DNA of 64,000 nt from an uncultured Phascolarctobacterium sp. (GCF_900753045.1 NZ_CAADXO010000030.1:1-64000); one strand, 5' to 3'. Numbered from the stretch's first letter, positions 32,059 to 39,656 are shown. The notes: generated by a model from the letters alone, not told the origin. Program-made: numbers and translations.

Positions 32059-32469
32059 ATGCTGAACCAGGTTTCTTTATTCACCGAAAACAATGAGGGT
32101 GGTTTGTTCAAAATCACTACCATTCTTGCTAAAGCCAACATCAATATTTACACCATGCTGGCCAACGACAGCGCAGAATTCGGCATTGTGCGCCTGATTG
32201 TGGACAAGGCAGAAACTGCTATCGAAGTACTGAAGGCAGAAGGCTACCAATGCCGTCAGGACAAGGTTATTGCTGTAGAGATGAACGATACTCCGGGTTA
32301 CCTGGACGGAATTCTTTCCGCTATCCACGGTGCCAACATCGATATTTCTTATCTGTACATTTCCTTTAACCGTGACAATGTTAAGCCGGTAGTAGTTTTC
32401 AAAACCAACGAGCCAGAAACTGCCACCTTCCTCATCGGTCGTGGCTACAAGCTGCTGGAAACATTTTAA
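32059..32469 (+). CDS. Tandem ACT-domain protein
   Basis: A 136-residue protein made of two ACT domains (about 3-65 and 70-134), the small-ligand-binding fold of amino-acid metabolism regulators. The motif GGLFKITTILAKANINI is the first ACT signature and PGYLDGILSAIHGANIDISYLYI the second. No enzymatic domain is attached. Similar stand-alone proteins are often annotated as amino-acid-binding regulators. It is convergent with the DAHP synthase gene, so a link with aromatic amino acid sensing is possible but only inferred. Confidence 0.85.
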   Translation: MLNQVSLFTENNEGGLFKITTILAKANINIYTMLANDSAEFGIVRLIVDKAETAIEVLKAEGYQCRQDKVIAVEMNDTPGYLDGILSAIHGANIDISYLYISFNRDNVKPVVVFKTNEPETATFLIGRGYKLLETF

Positions 32470-32488
32470 AAGCTGAGAAAATTTAGAG

Positions 32489-32516
32489 ACCGCCTGCTGA
32501 AGCAGGCGGTTTTTTT
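32489..32516 (+). terminator. Terminator of the ACT-domain gene
   Basis: ACCGCCTGC / GCAGGCGGT with a 4-base loop and seven T residues (32510-32516). Confidence 0.85.
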
Positions 32517-32522
32517 GCATGC

Positions 32523-32553
32523 AAAAAAACTGCTGCAGCCTTCGCTGCAGCAG
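32523..32553 (-). terminator. Terminator of the DAHP synthase gene
   Basis: CTGCTGCAGC / GCTGCAGCAG with a 4-base loop and a 7-base U-tract on the minus strand. The two terminators meet tail to tail at TTTTTTTGCATGCAAAAAAA. Confidence 0.85.
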
Positions 32554-32568
32554 CTCATAATTATCAGT

Positions 32569-33603
32569 TTACAGTTCTTCAGCCAGGTCAAGCAGCAATC
32601 TTTCCGTTTTTTCCCAGCCCAGGCAGGGGTCGGTAATAGATTTGCCGTAGACACCGTCATGTACGCCCTGAGCACCGTCCTCGATATAGCTTTCAATCAT
32701 CAGGCCCTTGACGATTCTGTTGATATCGGCATTCAGCTTGCGGGAATGCACAATATCCTTGGCAATGCGGATTTGCTCCAGATATTTTTTGCCGGAATTG
32801 GCGTGGTTGGTATCCACGATAATTGCCGGGTTCTGCAGCTGACGTTCTGCGTACATATCAATAACGATCTTCAGCACCTCATAATGGTAGTTGGGGAAAC
32901 TGTTGCCGATAGGATCAACATAACCGCGCAGAATAGAATGCGCCAGCGGATTGCCCTTGGTGCGTACCTCCCAGCCACGGAACAGGAATTCCTGCTCATG
33001 CTGCGCTGCCGCCACACTGTTGAGCATAACGGACAAATCGCCGCTGGTAGGATTCTTCATGCCAACGGGAATGCCAACGCCGCTGGCAATCATGCGGTGG
33101 AGCTGATCCTCGCTGGAGCGCGCGCCAACTGCGGCGTAGCTCAGCAAATCGGACAGATAGCGGAAAACCTCAGGATAGAGAATTTCCTCTGCACCGGTCA
33201 GACCTGTTTCTTCCACCACGCGCACGTTCATTTTACGGATCGCGATAATACCGCCCAGCATATCCTCTTCACCTTCGGGAGAAGGCTGGTGCAGCATGCC
33301 CTTGTAGCCTACGCCGATAGTACGCGGCTTGTTGGTGTACAGACGCGGTACGATAAAAATTTTATCCTGTACCTTTTCCTGCAGCTTGGCCAGACGATAA
33401 ACATAGTCCAGCACAGCGTCCTCGTTATCGCTGGAGCAAGGACCGATAACCAGCAAAAAGCGGTCATCCTTGCCTGTAAAAATATTCTTTATAGCCTCGT
33501 CACGCTGCAGCTTCAGCAGCTTAGAAGCCTTACTTACCGGATAATCCTCCATTAAGGCCTGCGGTGAAGGCAGCACCTTGATAAATTCCATCTGCATGCT
33601 CAT
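32569..33603 (-). CDS. 3-deoxy-7-phosphoheptulonate synthase (class I, AroG/AroF type)
   Basis: Condenses PEP and erythrose-4-phosphate in the first step of the shikimate pathway. The 344-residue protein has LLVIGPCSSDNEDAVLDY, KPRTIGVGYKG, GARSSEDQLHR, PVGMKNPTSGD and VDTNHANSGKKYLEQ, all AroG-type active-site motifs including metal ligands. ATG 33603 with GGGAGT is preferred over an upstream TTG. Allosteric specificity (Phe, Tyr or Trp) is not evident. The leader carries a long hairpin (33630-33672). Confidence 0.95.
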   Translation of the reverse strand: MSMQMEFIKVLPSPQALMEDYPVSKASKLLKLQRDEAIKNIFTGKDDRFLLVIGPCSSDNEDAVLDYVYRLAKLQEKVQDKIFIVPRLYTNKPRTIGVGYKGMLHQPSPEGEEDMLGGIIAIRKMNVRVVEETGLTGAEEILYPEVFRYLSDLLSYAAVGARSSEDQLHRMIASGVGIPVGMKNPTSGDLSVMLNSVAAAQHEQEFLFRGWEVRTKGNPLAHSILRGYVDPIGNSFPNYHYEVLKIVIDMYAERQLQNPAIIVDTNHANSGKKYLEQIRIAKDIVHSRKLNADINRIVKGLMIESYIEDGAQGVHDGVYGKSITDPCLGWEKTERLLLDLAEEL

Positions 33604-33629
33604 AAACAATTACTCCCATTAATCAATTT

Positions 33630-33672
33630 GCTGACACCGGCAGATTTTTTGCAACATTCTACCGGTATTAGC
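33630..33672 (-). promoter_or_regulatory. Long hairpin in the DAHP synthase leader
   Basis: Arms 33630-33644 and 33658-33672 pair over 15 positions, the three exceptions being G-U compatible in RNA on one strand. The loop is 13 bases. No U-tract follows, so it is not a simple terminator. It may be an RNA regulatory element or a protein operator. Confidence 0.5.
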
Positions 33673-33689
33673 AGTGTTAAATCTTCTAT

Positions 33690-33718
33690 ATTGTAACACA
33701 AACTCTGTTTTTATACAA
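33690..33718 (-). promoter_or_regulatory. Promoter of the DAHP synthase gene
   Basis: TTGTAT (33713-33718), 17-base spacer, TACAAT (33690-33695) on the minus strand. It overlaps the end of the upstream priA region closely (priA stop 33731). Confidence 0.65.
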
Positions 33719-33730
33719 TCATTTACCATG

Positions 33731-36007
33731 TTAAATTACACTTACAGGGTCAACATTAAAGTAAAGATTAGGCTTTTCCTTGAATTCACTGTTCAGCAAT
33801 GCTTCCTTTGTTTCCTTCAAATCCCGCGCCTTCAACAGCACATTGAAACGGTACAGATCATAGGCTTTCGCCACCAACGAGGGGAACGGTCCTGCAATCA
33901 GCAAATCCTCCAGCTTACCCTGCAGCTTCAAGCTCTGCAGATAAAAAACAACCTGCTGCGCCAGTGCCAGGCCTGCACCCTCATCCTTATCCACCACCTG
34001 CAGCTTGAGCATTTGGGCAAACGGCGGATAAAAATAGTTCTTGCGCTCCTGCAGCTCACGCTTGGCAAAGGTGTCGTAATCCTGCGTCACCGCCAGCTGC
34101 AGAATCGGGTTATCCGGATCATAGGTCTGGAAGATTACATGTCCCGGCCTGTCACCGCGCCCCGCGCGCCCCGCTGCCTGCGTCAGCAGCGAAAAGGCTC
34201 GCTCCGACGCTCTGTAATCCGGCAGATGCAGCGTACTGTCTGCCGCCAGCACTCCCACCAGCGTTACATTGGGAATATCGTGTCCCTTCGCTACCATCTG
34301 CGTACCTATCAAAACATTGGCCGCACCGTCGGCAAAGCGCCGCAGGATATCGGCATGCGCAAACTTCGCCACAGTCGAATCCTGGTCCATGCGCAACACA
34401 CGCACCTCCGGCAGCTGCTGCAGCTGTTCCTCGGCCTTCTGCGTACCGCTGCCGAAATATTTGATGCGGCGGCTATGACAGTTTGGGCACTCCTGCGGCA
34501 GCGGCATCGTGTTACCACAGTAATGGCAGCGCAAATCCTCGTTCTTCTTATGGTAAACCATTGCTACTGCGCAATGCGGACAGGTAATCGTCTGGCCGCA
34601 GTCACGGCACATCACAAAGGTAGAATAGCCACGGCGGTTCAGGAGGACAATTGCCTGCTCTCCCGCCGCCGCCGTCATCACCAGCGCCTGCTGCAGCGCG
34701 CGCGACAGCACGCTGAAATTGCGCGCCTCCAGCTCCTTACGCATATCCACGATTTCAACCTTAGGCAAAGCTGCGCCGTTCGGACGTGACGTAAGATGCA
34801 AATGTGTACATTCGCCCTGCAGTGCCTTATAATACGTGCATAAATCCGGCGTAGCACTGCCAAGCACCAAAGCTGCGCCGGTCAGGCGGCAGCGGGTGCG
34901 AGCAACATCACGTGCATTATAATGCGGACGGTGGTCCTCCTCCTTATAGCTTCCTTCGTGCTCCTCGTCTACAATCACTAATCCCAGCTTTTCAAACGGA
35001 GCGAACACGGCACTGCGCACGCCAATCAGCACCCTTGCCTTACCGGTGCGCATGCGGTACCACACGTCGCCTCTTTCGTTTTGTGAAAGCTTACTGTGCG
35101 CCACAGCAATTTCACTGCCGAACCAAGCCTGAAAGCGCTTCACCAACTGCGCTGTGAGTGCAATTTCCGGCACCAGCATCAGCACCTGCCAGCCTGCATC
35201 CACAGCATGCGCCGCCGCACGCAGGTAAACCTCCGTCTTGCCGCTTCCTGTGATGCCCTGCAGCAAGAACGACTGCGCACGCTGCGCATCTATCGCCTGA
35301 TTAATCTTTACTGCGGCATCCTGTTGCTCCGCCGTCAGCTGCAGGCTTTCGCCACGCTCCTGCACCGTGTTGTAGCTGTTACGCAGCACACGCTTCTGCA
35401 CTGCGTCCGCCAAACCGTTTTGCGCTAATGCGCGCGCCACAGCGGAGCTCACACCCTGCTGCGCCAGTTCGCTCACGCTCAGCGCCCCTGCAGCCTGCGC
35501 CAGTACGCCCAGTGCCGCATGCTGCCCTTTGGCGCGTTTGGCAAGCGTTCCTTCGGCCAGCGCCTGCCTTCCTGCAGCATTGATGCGATAAGCCAGCACT
35601 GTTTTTTCCTGCAAGCGCTCATTATAAACATAATAAAGCAAGCGCCCCTGCGCATCACGAACGGCACGCCGCTTAATGCTCGATTTTCCCGGCACGAAAA
35701 GGCGCATCGCCTCTGCCAGCGAACACATATAATAATCTGCCATCCATTTGGCAGTAGCCAGCATTTCCTCATCAAACCAGGGCGTATCGCCCAAGGCTGC
35801 CTCCACCGGCTTCAGCTTACTTCTCAGCACTTCATCACTAGGCAGCGGCACACGCTCTACCACAAAGCCTTCCACCTTCTGGCCGCTGAAAGGAACAACT
35901 ACACGCCAGCCGCTGTCTATAAACTGCAGTGCTTCCGGCACACTGTAGGTAAACTGACGGAATAAATTTTTTACCGGTAAATTTATTGCAACATTAACAG
36001 CAAACAT
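33731..36007 (-). CDS. priA: Primosomal replication restart helicase PriA
   Basis: A 758-residue 3'-5' DNA helicase that reloads the replisome at stalled forks. After the N-terminal DNA-binding region come GITGSGKTEVYLRA (Walker A), VDEEHEGSYKEE (DEEH box), LGSATPDL, a zinc-binding array (CRDCGQTITCPHC, CHYCG, CPNCHS) and GRAGRGDRPG. ATG 36007 has GGAGG five bases upstream; the in-frame ATG at 36022 lacks a site. It is apparently monocistronic. Confidence 0.95.
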   Translation of the reverse strand: MFAVNVAINLPVKNLFRQFTYSVPEALQFIDSGWRVVVPFSGQKVEGFVVERVPLPSDEVLRSKLKPVEAALGDTPWFDEEMLATAKWMADYYMCSLAEAMRLFVPGKSSIKRRAVRDAQGRLLYYVYNERLQEKTVLAYRINAAGRQALAEGTLAKRAKGQHAALGVLAQAAGALSVSELAQQGVSSAVARALAQNGLADAVQKRVLRNSYNTVQERGESLQLTAEQQDAAVKINQAIDAQRAQSFLLQGITGSGKTEVYLRAAAHAVDAGWQVLMLVPEIALTAQLVKRFQAWFGSEIAVAHSKLSQNERGDVWYRMRTGKARVLIGVRSAVFAPFEKLGLVIVDEEHEGSYKEEDHRPHYNARDVARTRCRLTGAALVLGSATPDLCTYYKALQGECTHLHLTSRPNGAALPKVEIVDMRKELEARNFSVLSRALQQALVMTAAAGEQAIVLLNRRGYSTFVMCRDCGQTITCPHCAVAMVYHKKNEDLRCHYCGNTMPLPQECPNCHSRRIKYFGSGTQKAEEQLQQLPEVRVLRMDQDSTVAKFAHADILRRFADGAANVLIGTQMVAKGHDIPNVTLVGVLAADSTLHLPDYRASERAFSLLTQAAGRAGRGDRPGHVIFQTYDPDNPILQLAVTQDYDTFAKRELQERKNYFYPPFAQMLKLQVVDKDEGAGLALAQQVVFYLQSLKLQGKLEDLLIAGPFPSLVAKAYDLYRFNVLLKARDLKETKEALLNSEFKEKPNLYFNVDPVSVI

Positions 36008-36084
36008 GGCAACCTCCTGCAAACATACTTGTAGTTTATTATAGCATAAATTAGGGAGAATGCGGAGAGCGTTTATATAAAAAA

Positions 36085-36112
36085 GCGTTCTACCGTGCTT
36101 TAGGTAGAACGC
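36085..36112 (-). terminator. Terminator of the Rpn-family gene
   Basis: Perfect 10-bp arms GCGTTCTACC / GGTAGAACGC, followed on the minus strand by TTTTTTATA. A related hairpin recurs at 37221-37247. Confidence 0.75.
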
Positions 36113-36136
36113 CTTTTATGCTATGCTGTTATACTT

Positions 36137-37033
36137 TTACGCTGTCAGCTTGGAGGCCAGCTCACGTACTTCTGCTTCTGAAAGCTTTGAAAGACGTACA
36201 GTTCTTTCGATGCTTTCCCCTTCACTCAAAAGGTCTTCAGCTAATTCAATGTTACGTGCCTGTGCTTTTTCACTAGCTTCTTTCGCTACTGCTTCTGCCT
36301 TTCTTGCAGCATATTCTTCAATCACGTCAGTCATTTTTTCTTCAACTGCCTTTGCTGCTGCTTCGGCTTTTCTTGCAGCATATTCTTCAATTACGTCAGT
36401 CATTTTTTCTTCGCCCTCCTTGCTGTATTTCAAAAACTCCATGCGCTCGGCAAATTCTTGGTAATGCAGATTCTTTGGCTCTGTGCAATATAAATCCTGC
36501 ATCAGTTTACCTAACGCTGTATCATCTCGACGCTGGCTGTTGACATAGATAATGCGCGAACCGTCTTCAAAACATTTCGCATTTTCATCGATTCTGCGCC
36601 TGATATTATACAGTGGCAGATTATCGTGCAAAACATCATTTTCGGTGATAAATATTACATAGGTATCCGGCAGTTCTTCGTAGAGCTTACCAGGTTGCAG
36701 GAAGTGTGTATCAAGGATACTGCTGTAAAATCTGGCACGTCTTGCCGGAGCGCCTTCATCGCTTCTTTGTACCTCTACGTTAAAATAGCGTCCTTTGCTA
36801 TCCTGCGCCAAGATATCCAACTGCGAAGAATGTCCGTAGATATTTTGAATAAAGCTCTGTATTCTGACATTCCTCACCTTAATTTTATCATCTCCCAGGA
36901 TTACGCGCAAGAAAACCTGCGCTGCTTCTTTGTTGTCATCAAGCATAAAATTCATAAACCTGTTATTCATCATGCAAAGACTGCGGATGACCTGCTTGAT
37001 TTCACTTTCTTGACTTGCTTCATTTGTCTGCAT
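36137..37033 (-). CDS. Rpn-family recombination-promoting nuclease / PD-(D/E)XK transposase-like protein
   Basis: A 298-residue member of the Rpn/PDDEXK_2 family. The N-terminal nuclease core (about 15-150) has QLDILAQDSKGRYFNVEVQRS, i.e. the D...(E)VQ form of the PD-(D/E)XK active site, followed by RARFYSSILDTHFLQPG. Such proteins cleave DNA and promote RecA-independent recombination. The C-terminus (about 205-265) has two 23-residue repeats (EEKMTDVIEEYAARKAEA-like). ATG 37033 has GGGAG at about 9 bases. A strong promoter and a leader terminator-like hairpin lie upstream. Members spread horizontally and are often multicopy; a fragment of a second copy lies at 37221-37307. Confidence 0.85.
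   Translation of the reverse strand: MQTNEASQESEIKQVIRSLCMMNNRFMNFMLDDNKEAAQVFLRVILGDDKIKVRNVRIQSFIQNIYGHSSQLDILAQDSKGRYFNVEVQRSDEGAPARRARFYSSILDTHFLQPGKLYEELPDTYVIFITENDVLHDNLPLYNIRRRIDENAKCFEDGSRIIYVNSQRRDDTALGKLMQDLYCTEPKNLHYQEFAERMEFLKYSKEGEEKMTDVIEEYAARKAEAAAKAVEEKMTDVIEEYAARKAEAVAKEASEKAQARNIELAEDLLSEGESIERTVRLSKLSEAEVRELASKLTA
36297..36434 (-). repeat. Tandem 69-base coding repeat in the Rpn-family gene
   Basis: Two nearly identical 69-base units (second begins 69 bases after the first; TCTTGCAGCATATTCTTCAA occurs at 36302 and 36371). They encode EEKMTDVIEEYAARKAEA twice and so are prone to slippage. Confidence 0.85.
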
Positions 37034-37058
37034 AACTTCAACTCCCTTCCTAACAAAA

Positions 37059-37095
37059 AACGCCCTATGTACCACTCAATAATACATAAGGCGTT
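37059..37095 (-). terminator. Attenuator-like hairpin in the Rpn-gene leader
   Basis: Arms AACGCCCTATGTA (37059-37071) and TACATAAGGCGTT (37083-37095), one mismatch, followed on the minus strand by TTTTTTGTT. It lies between the promoter and the start codon, so it could cut read-through or regulate expression. Confidence 0.6.
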
Positions 37096-37151
37096 CTCAA
37101 TGACGCTGCGACGACCGTACTCTAGGCAGGCGTGCAAAATCTTATGGGTTT

Positions 37152-37180
37152 ATATTATCAGATAATTGCGATAATGTCAA
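37152..37180 (-). promoter_or_regulatory. Promoter of the Rpn-family gene
   Basis: TTGACA (37175-37180), 17-base spacer, TAATAT (37152-37157) on the minus strand. Confidence 0.7.
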
Positions 37181-37220
37181 GAATAGTGTGAAGATTCTCT
37201 AATCTTCTTTAAAGAATAAG

Positions 37221-37307
37221 ACGTTCTACCGCAATCATGTAGAACGCCTTTTGTAGTTTTATGCTGTTTTACTGTTATGCTGCCAGTTTGGAGGCAAGCT
37301 CGCATAT
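37221..37307 (-). pseudogene. Remnant of a second Rpn-family gene (3' end and terminator)
   Basis: The minus-strand reading ICELASKLAA-stop (37275-37307) matches VRELASKLTA-stop at the end of the intact gene. Just past it is a second GCGTTCTAC-type hairpin (37221-37247) like that at 36085-36112. Upstream coding sequence is lost. Confidence 0.7.
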
Positions 37308-37363
37308 CTATCTTCTACCGAACTTTTATCTTTCATAACCGTTAAGGTTAGCCCTCACTCTTT

Positions 37364-37507
37364 ATGTTTACTTCTTTCGTCCCCGAAAGAAGTAACAAGA
37401 AAGGGGCGCGCTTTGCCAAAGCGCGAGAAACAATCGCTTTTTTGCTCGCACAAAAAAGCTTAGCAAAAAATGCTTTACCATATTCTCTTTGGTTCGTAAT
37501 AAGCTAA
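37364..37507 (+). other. Hairpin-rich intergenic segment with a short doubtful reading frame
   Basis: Within the 402-base gap 37308-37709 I found no clear gene. The segment has TTACTTCTTTC / GAAAGAAGTAA (about 37369-37396) and CGCGCTTTG / CCAAAGCGCG (about 37407-37426) inverted repeats, and another hairpin around CTTTTTTG...CAAAAAAG. A 47-codon plus-strand frame (MFTSFVPERS..., ending FVIS) spans it but lacks a ribosome site. Such palindrome-rich pieces look like a dispersed intergenic repeat. Confidence 0.4.
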
Positions 37508-37709
37508 AGTCTACTAAAACACATTAATGATTGTGTAAGCATTTTTTGAGGCTTAGACTAACGCAAAGTTTAATCACTGAAAAGAAACTTAAACAAACTA
37601 CAAAGCACTTCATGGGTTACGAAGAACCTTTGCAGGAATTCGAACAAGCGTCAGTAACAGCAAAACAGCCCTATTAAAAATAGAGCAAACTCACTGTTTC
37701 AGCGCTTCG

Positions 37710-37946
37710 TCAATACCAGATGCGAGTTTTAGTATCCGGGTAATTATTGTTTCTAAACATTTCATAAAGCATACTAACCCCGTGACCGCGATACATTGAA
37801 CCAAAATTTTCCTTTAGCTCATCTAACAGTTTAATCTCTCCGGTTTTTTTATTAACAGAAAAATAATAGGCTATTTTACTGCCACTTGGGTATGCATGAT
37901 AATATACAATATCATCAGTTTCTTTTTCTTTCTGCATTTTCAACAT
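37710..37946 (-). CDS. Small protein of unknown function
   Basis: A 78-residue protein I do not recognise. It is charged and soluble, with aromatic residues throughout (DDIVYYHAYPSGSKIAYYF, then TGEIKLLDE) and a C-terminus RIWY. It starts six bases after the 254-residue gene, so the two are probably one operon. The C-terminal WY also ends the fragment at 38958-39146. AAAGGA lies about 12 bases upstream. It could be an intact small gene or the tail of a longer, lost one. Confidence 0.5.
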   Translation of the reverse strand: MLKMQKEKETDDIVYYHAYPSGSKIAYYFSVNKKTGEIKLLDELKENFGSMYRGHGVSMLYEMFRNNNYPDTKTRIWY

Positions 37947-37952
37947 TTTGAT

Positions 37953-38717
37953 TCACTGTCCTTTATTTCTTCTGAGCAATATATCATTGATTTTTTCATC
38001 TGAATCAGTATTATAAAAAACATGCATAACTGCTTCAAATGGATTTTCATGATGATATAATTCCAGATACTTGTCACTATATCCTTTTGCTTTTATCTTT
38101 CCATGAAAGCCGCCTATTCTGTAGAAAAAATTTTTAGTTTCTTTTTGTTTATATGTACACTCTGCAAACTCTAACTTCAGCGCCTTCAATACATCTTCCC
38201 GCCCAAAATATACTTCCGACTTGAAATCATATCTTAGAACACACGAACAGCTAAGATTGTCTGCCAAAAATCTTAAACGCAGCTCATCAGACCATACAGT
38301 AAATACATTTCCGAGATAATGAAAAAGTCTTGTATCTCCAACCCATTCAAGTATTTTATTTACCTCAGAATAGTACTGCTCTCGATCAAAAACAAATATC
38401 TGATTAAACTCAATTGGTTTAGAATCATGAACGAAATCATGCCAAATAACAAAACGTTCCGTTTCATCAATATGAACCTCAGTATCTCCACAGCCAACAC
38501 AGCCACAACCACATACAAATATATTGACCGGTTCATCCTCCAAAAAGAAACTTCTCATAAGACTTGTATATAATTCCGACGGCCACAATGGTAATCCACA
38601 TGAAATCTTTTTACGCAGATTATCTCCATCAATATAGATTTCAACTACATCCGTAGGTTCTTTATCACACCCAAAGGTTTCTGTTGACAGCTTAAAACTA
38701 ATTTTATTTACCTTCAC
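37953..38717 (-). CDS. Unrecognised 254-residue protein with a CGCGCVGCG motif
   Basis: I do not recognise the family. The start is GTG with GAGGTGAT at six bases. It appears cytosolic, with no signal peptide or membrane helix. A cysteine cluster FVCGCGCVGCGDTEVHI (about 67-83) could bind a metal. The rest is mixed alpha/beta with DFVHDSKPIEFNQIFVFD and YFGREDVLKALKLEFAECTY. Base composition is AT-rich, unlike rlmD or priA nearby. The position among gene fragments suggests an accessory, possibly immunity-type, protein; that is a guess from context. Confidence 0.55.
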   Translation of the reverse strand: MKVNKISFKLSTETFGCDKEPTDVVEIYIDGDNLRKKISCGLPLWPSELYTSLMRSFFLEDEPVNIFVCGCGCVGCGDTEVHIDETERFVIWHDFVHDSKPIEFNQIFVFDREQYYSEVNKILEWVGDTRLFHYLGNVFTVWSDELRLRFLADNLSCSCVLRYDFKSEVYFGREDVLKALKLEFAECTYKQKETKNFFYRIGGFHGKIKAKGYSDKYLELYHHENPFEAVMHVFYNTDSDEKINDILLRRNKGQ

Positions 38718-38793
38718 GAAATATCACCTCGGACATAGTTTAGCAATACCATACTTTCAGCACTTCGCCATATTTCATCATCTCGCACTTAAA

Positions 38794-38945
38794 CTAGCTA
38801 TTATTTTTTGCTTTCTCTTCCAGTTCAAGCATGTACTTATCATCTCCAAAGAATAGTGATTTGTGCTATAGCTTTTTCCATCAGCATCAGTTATCCGATA
38901 TTTTCGAATAACTGAACCTTCCTGTAATTCACTATCCTCGAATAT
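38794..38945 (-). pseudogene. Frameshifted gene fragment ending LFFGDDKYMLELEEKAKNNS
   Basis: The minus strand reads FEDSELQEGSVIRKYRITDADGK in one frame, then SLFFGDDKYMLELEEKAKNNS-stop in another, so a frameshift is needed to join them. The amino-acid character is coding-like in both pieces. Directly after the stop a short open stretch ends KYGEVLKVWYC-stop before the 254-residue gene. Confidence 0.5.
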
Positions 38946-38957
38946 CTTAAATGTTTA

Positions 38958-39146
38958 TCAATACCAAGCCCGCGCTCCTTTTTCCGGAACAATTCCTTCA
39001 CGCAATTTATCCCAAATCGCTTTAACTGCATGATCTCCAAAAAATACACTATGCTCCGGTTCTGTCGCAAGCTCCAGAGAATCCGTTCCGCCTTCTTCAC
39101 GTATATCCCTATTTACGGATTCAGCAAATATGATAATCTAATCTGC
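38958..39146 (-). pseudogene. 5'-truncated gene fragment ending GIVPEKGARAWY
   Basis: An open minus-strand stretch reads IIIFAESVNRDIREEGGTDS..., with SVFFGDHAVKAIWDKLREG before the stop. It has no start codon and an in-frame stop just upstream. The VFFGD motif parallels LFFGD in the next fragment, so both may derive from related genes. The overlapping 69-codon frame (38891-39100) is a shadow. Confidence 0.5.
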
Positions 39147-39178
39147 TATATTCAGTATAGACCTTTATTCTTAAACAA

Positions 39179-39289
39179 TCACGGAAAATCTTTTGCGCAC
39201 TTATTCAACATGCCAAAATCTTCGCTACTACAGTAATTCATATCGACCTTTATCTCTTCCAATATTCTTTTCACTTCGCTAAAAGCCAT
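39179..39289 (-). pseudogene. 36-codon frame with a ribosome site, possible gene start fragment
   Basis: ATG 39289 is preceded by GGAG at about ten bases and reads MAFSEVKRILEEIKVDMNYC... to CAKDFP-stop. The same frame extends upstream through LLVYFGDDEK to a nearby stop, matching the FFGDD motif of the fragments downstream. It looks like the remnant of another member. The rest of the gap to 39656 holds the hairpin at 39405-39438 and no gene. Confidence 0.4.
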
Positions 39290-39404
39290 TTTTTCATCAT
39301 CTCCAAAATATACTAGCAATTCAGTGTTGCTTTTTCATTGAATAACTGTATTAAATTCATTATAAAGCATAAAAGCGACAATAATTGTCTATCTTAACAA
39401 AAAG

Positions 39405-39438
39405 GCGCCCAGACAGCAAATAATTGTTGTCTGAGCGC
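39405..39438. terminator. Bidirectional terminator between the island and rlmD
   Basis: GCGCCCAGACAGC / GTTGTCTGAGCGC arms with U-tracts on both strands (TTTGTTTTTT and CCTTTTTGTT). It could end rlmD transcripts about 220 bases past its stop. Confidence 0.65.
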
Positions 39439-39656
39439 TTTGTTTTTTGCTATTAAATTGTGGCCATCTAAAATTTTCGGCCACACGAGGGCCACAAATT
39501 ACAGTTTTTCACCCTTCTGAAACCCTTAAAATGCCGTATTCATGCGGTTTAACAACACCACAGTTTCAGCGGTTCGCCGTCCCCAATCATGCTTCGCTCC
39601 CGCTCGCATTCTAGGACGGCTATCACATGGCACGCACCAGCTGTTTACCGCGTCTC

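Noticed and set aside
37490..37640. Imperfect inverted repeat GGTTCGTAA / TTACGAAGAACC as element ends
   Set aside because: The match is short and gapped and encloses nothing that looks like a mobile gene.
38891..39100. 69-codon frame beginning MKKAERILWSLRQ
   Set aside because: The overlapping frame with VFFGDHAVKAIW is more coding-like and ends at a natural stop; this frame is a shadow.
36137..39656. A prophage or integrated conjugative element
   Set aside because: No integrase, structural phage genes, attachment duplication or tRNA target was found; only an Rpn-family gene and fragments.
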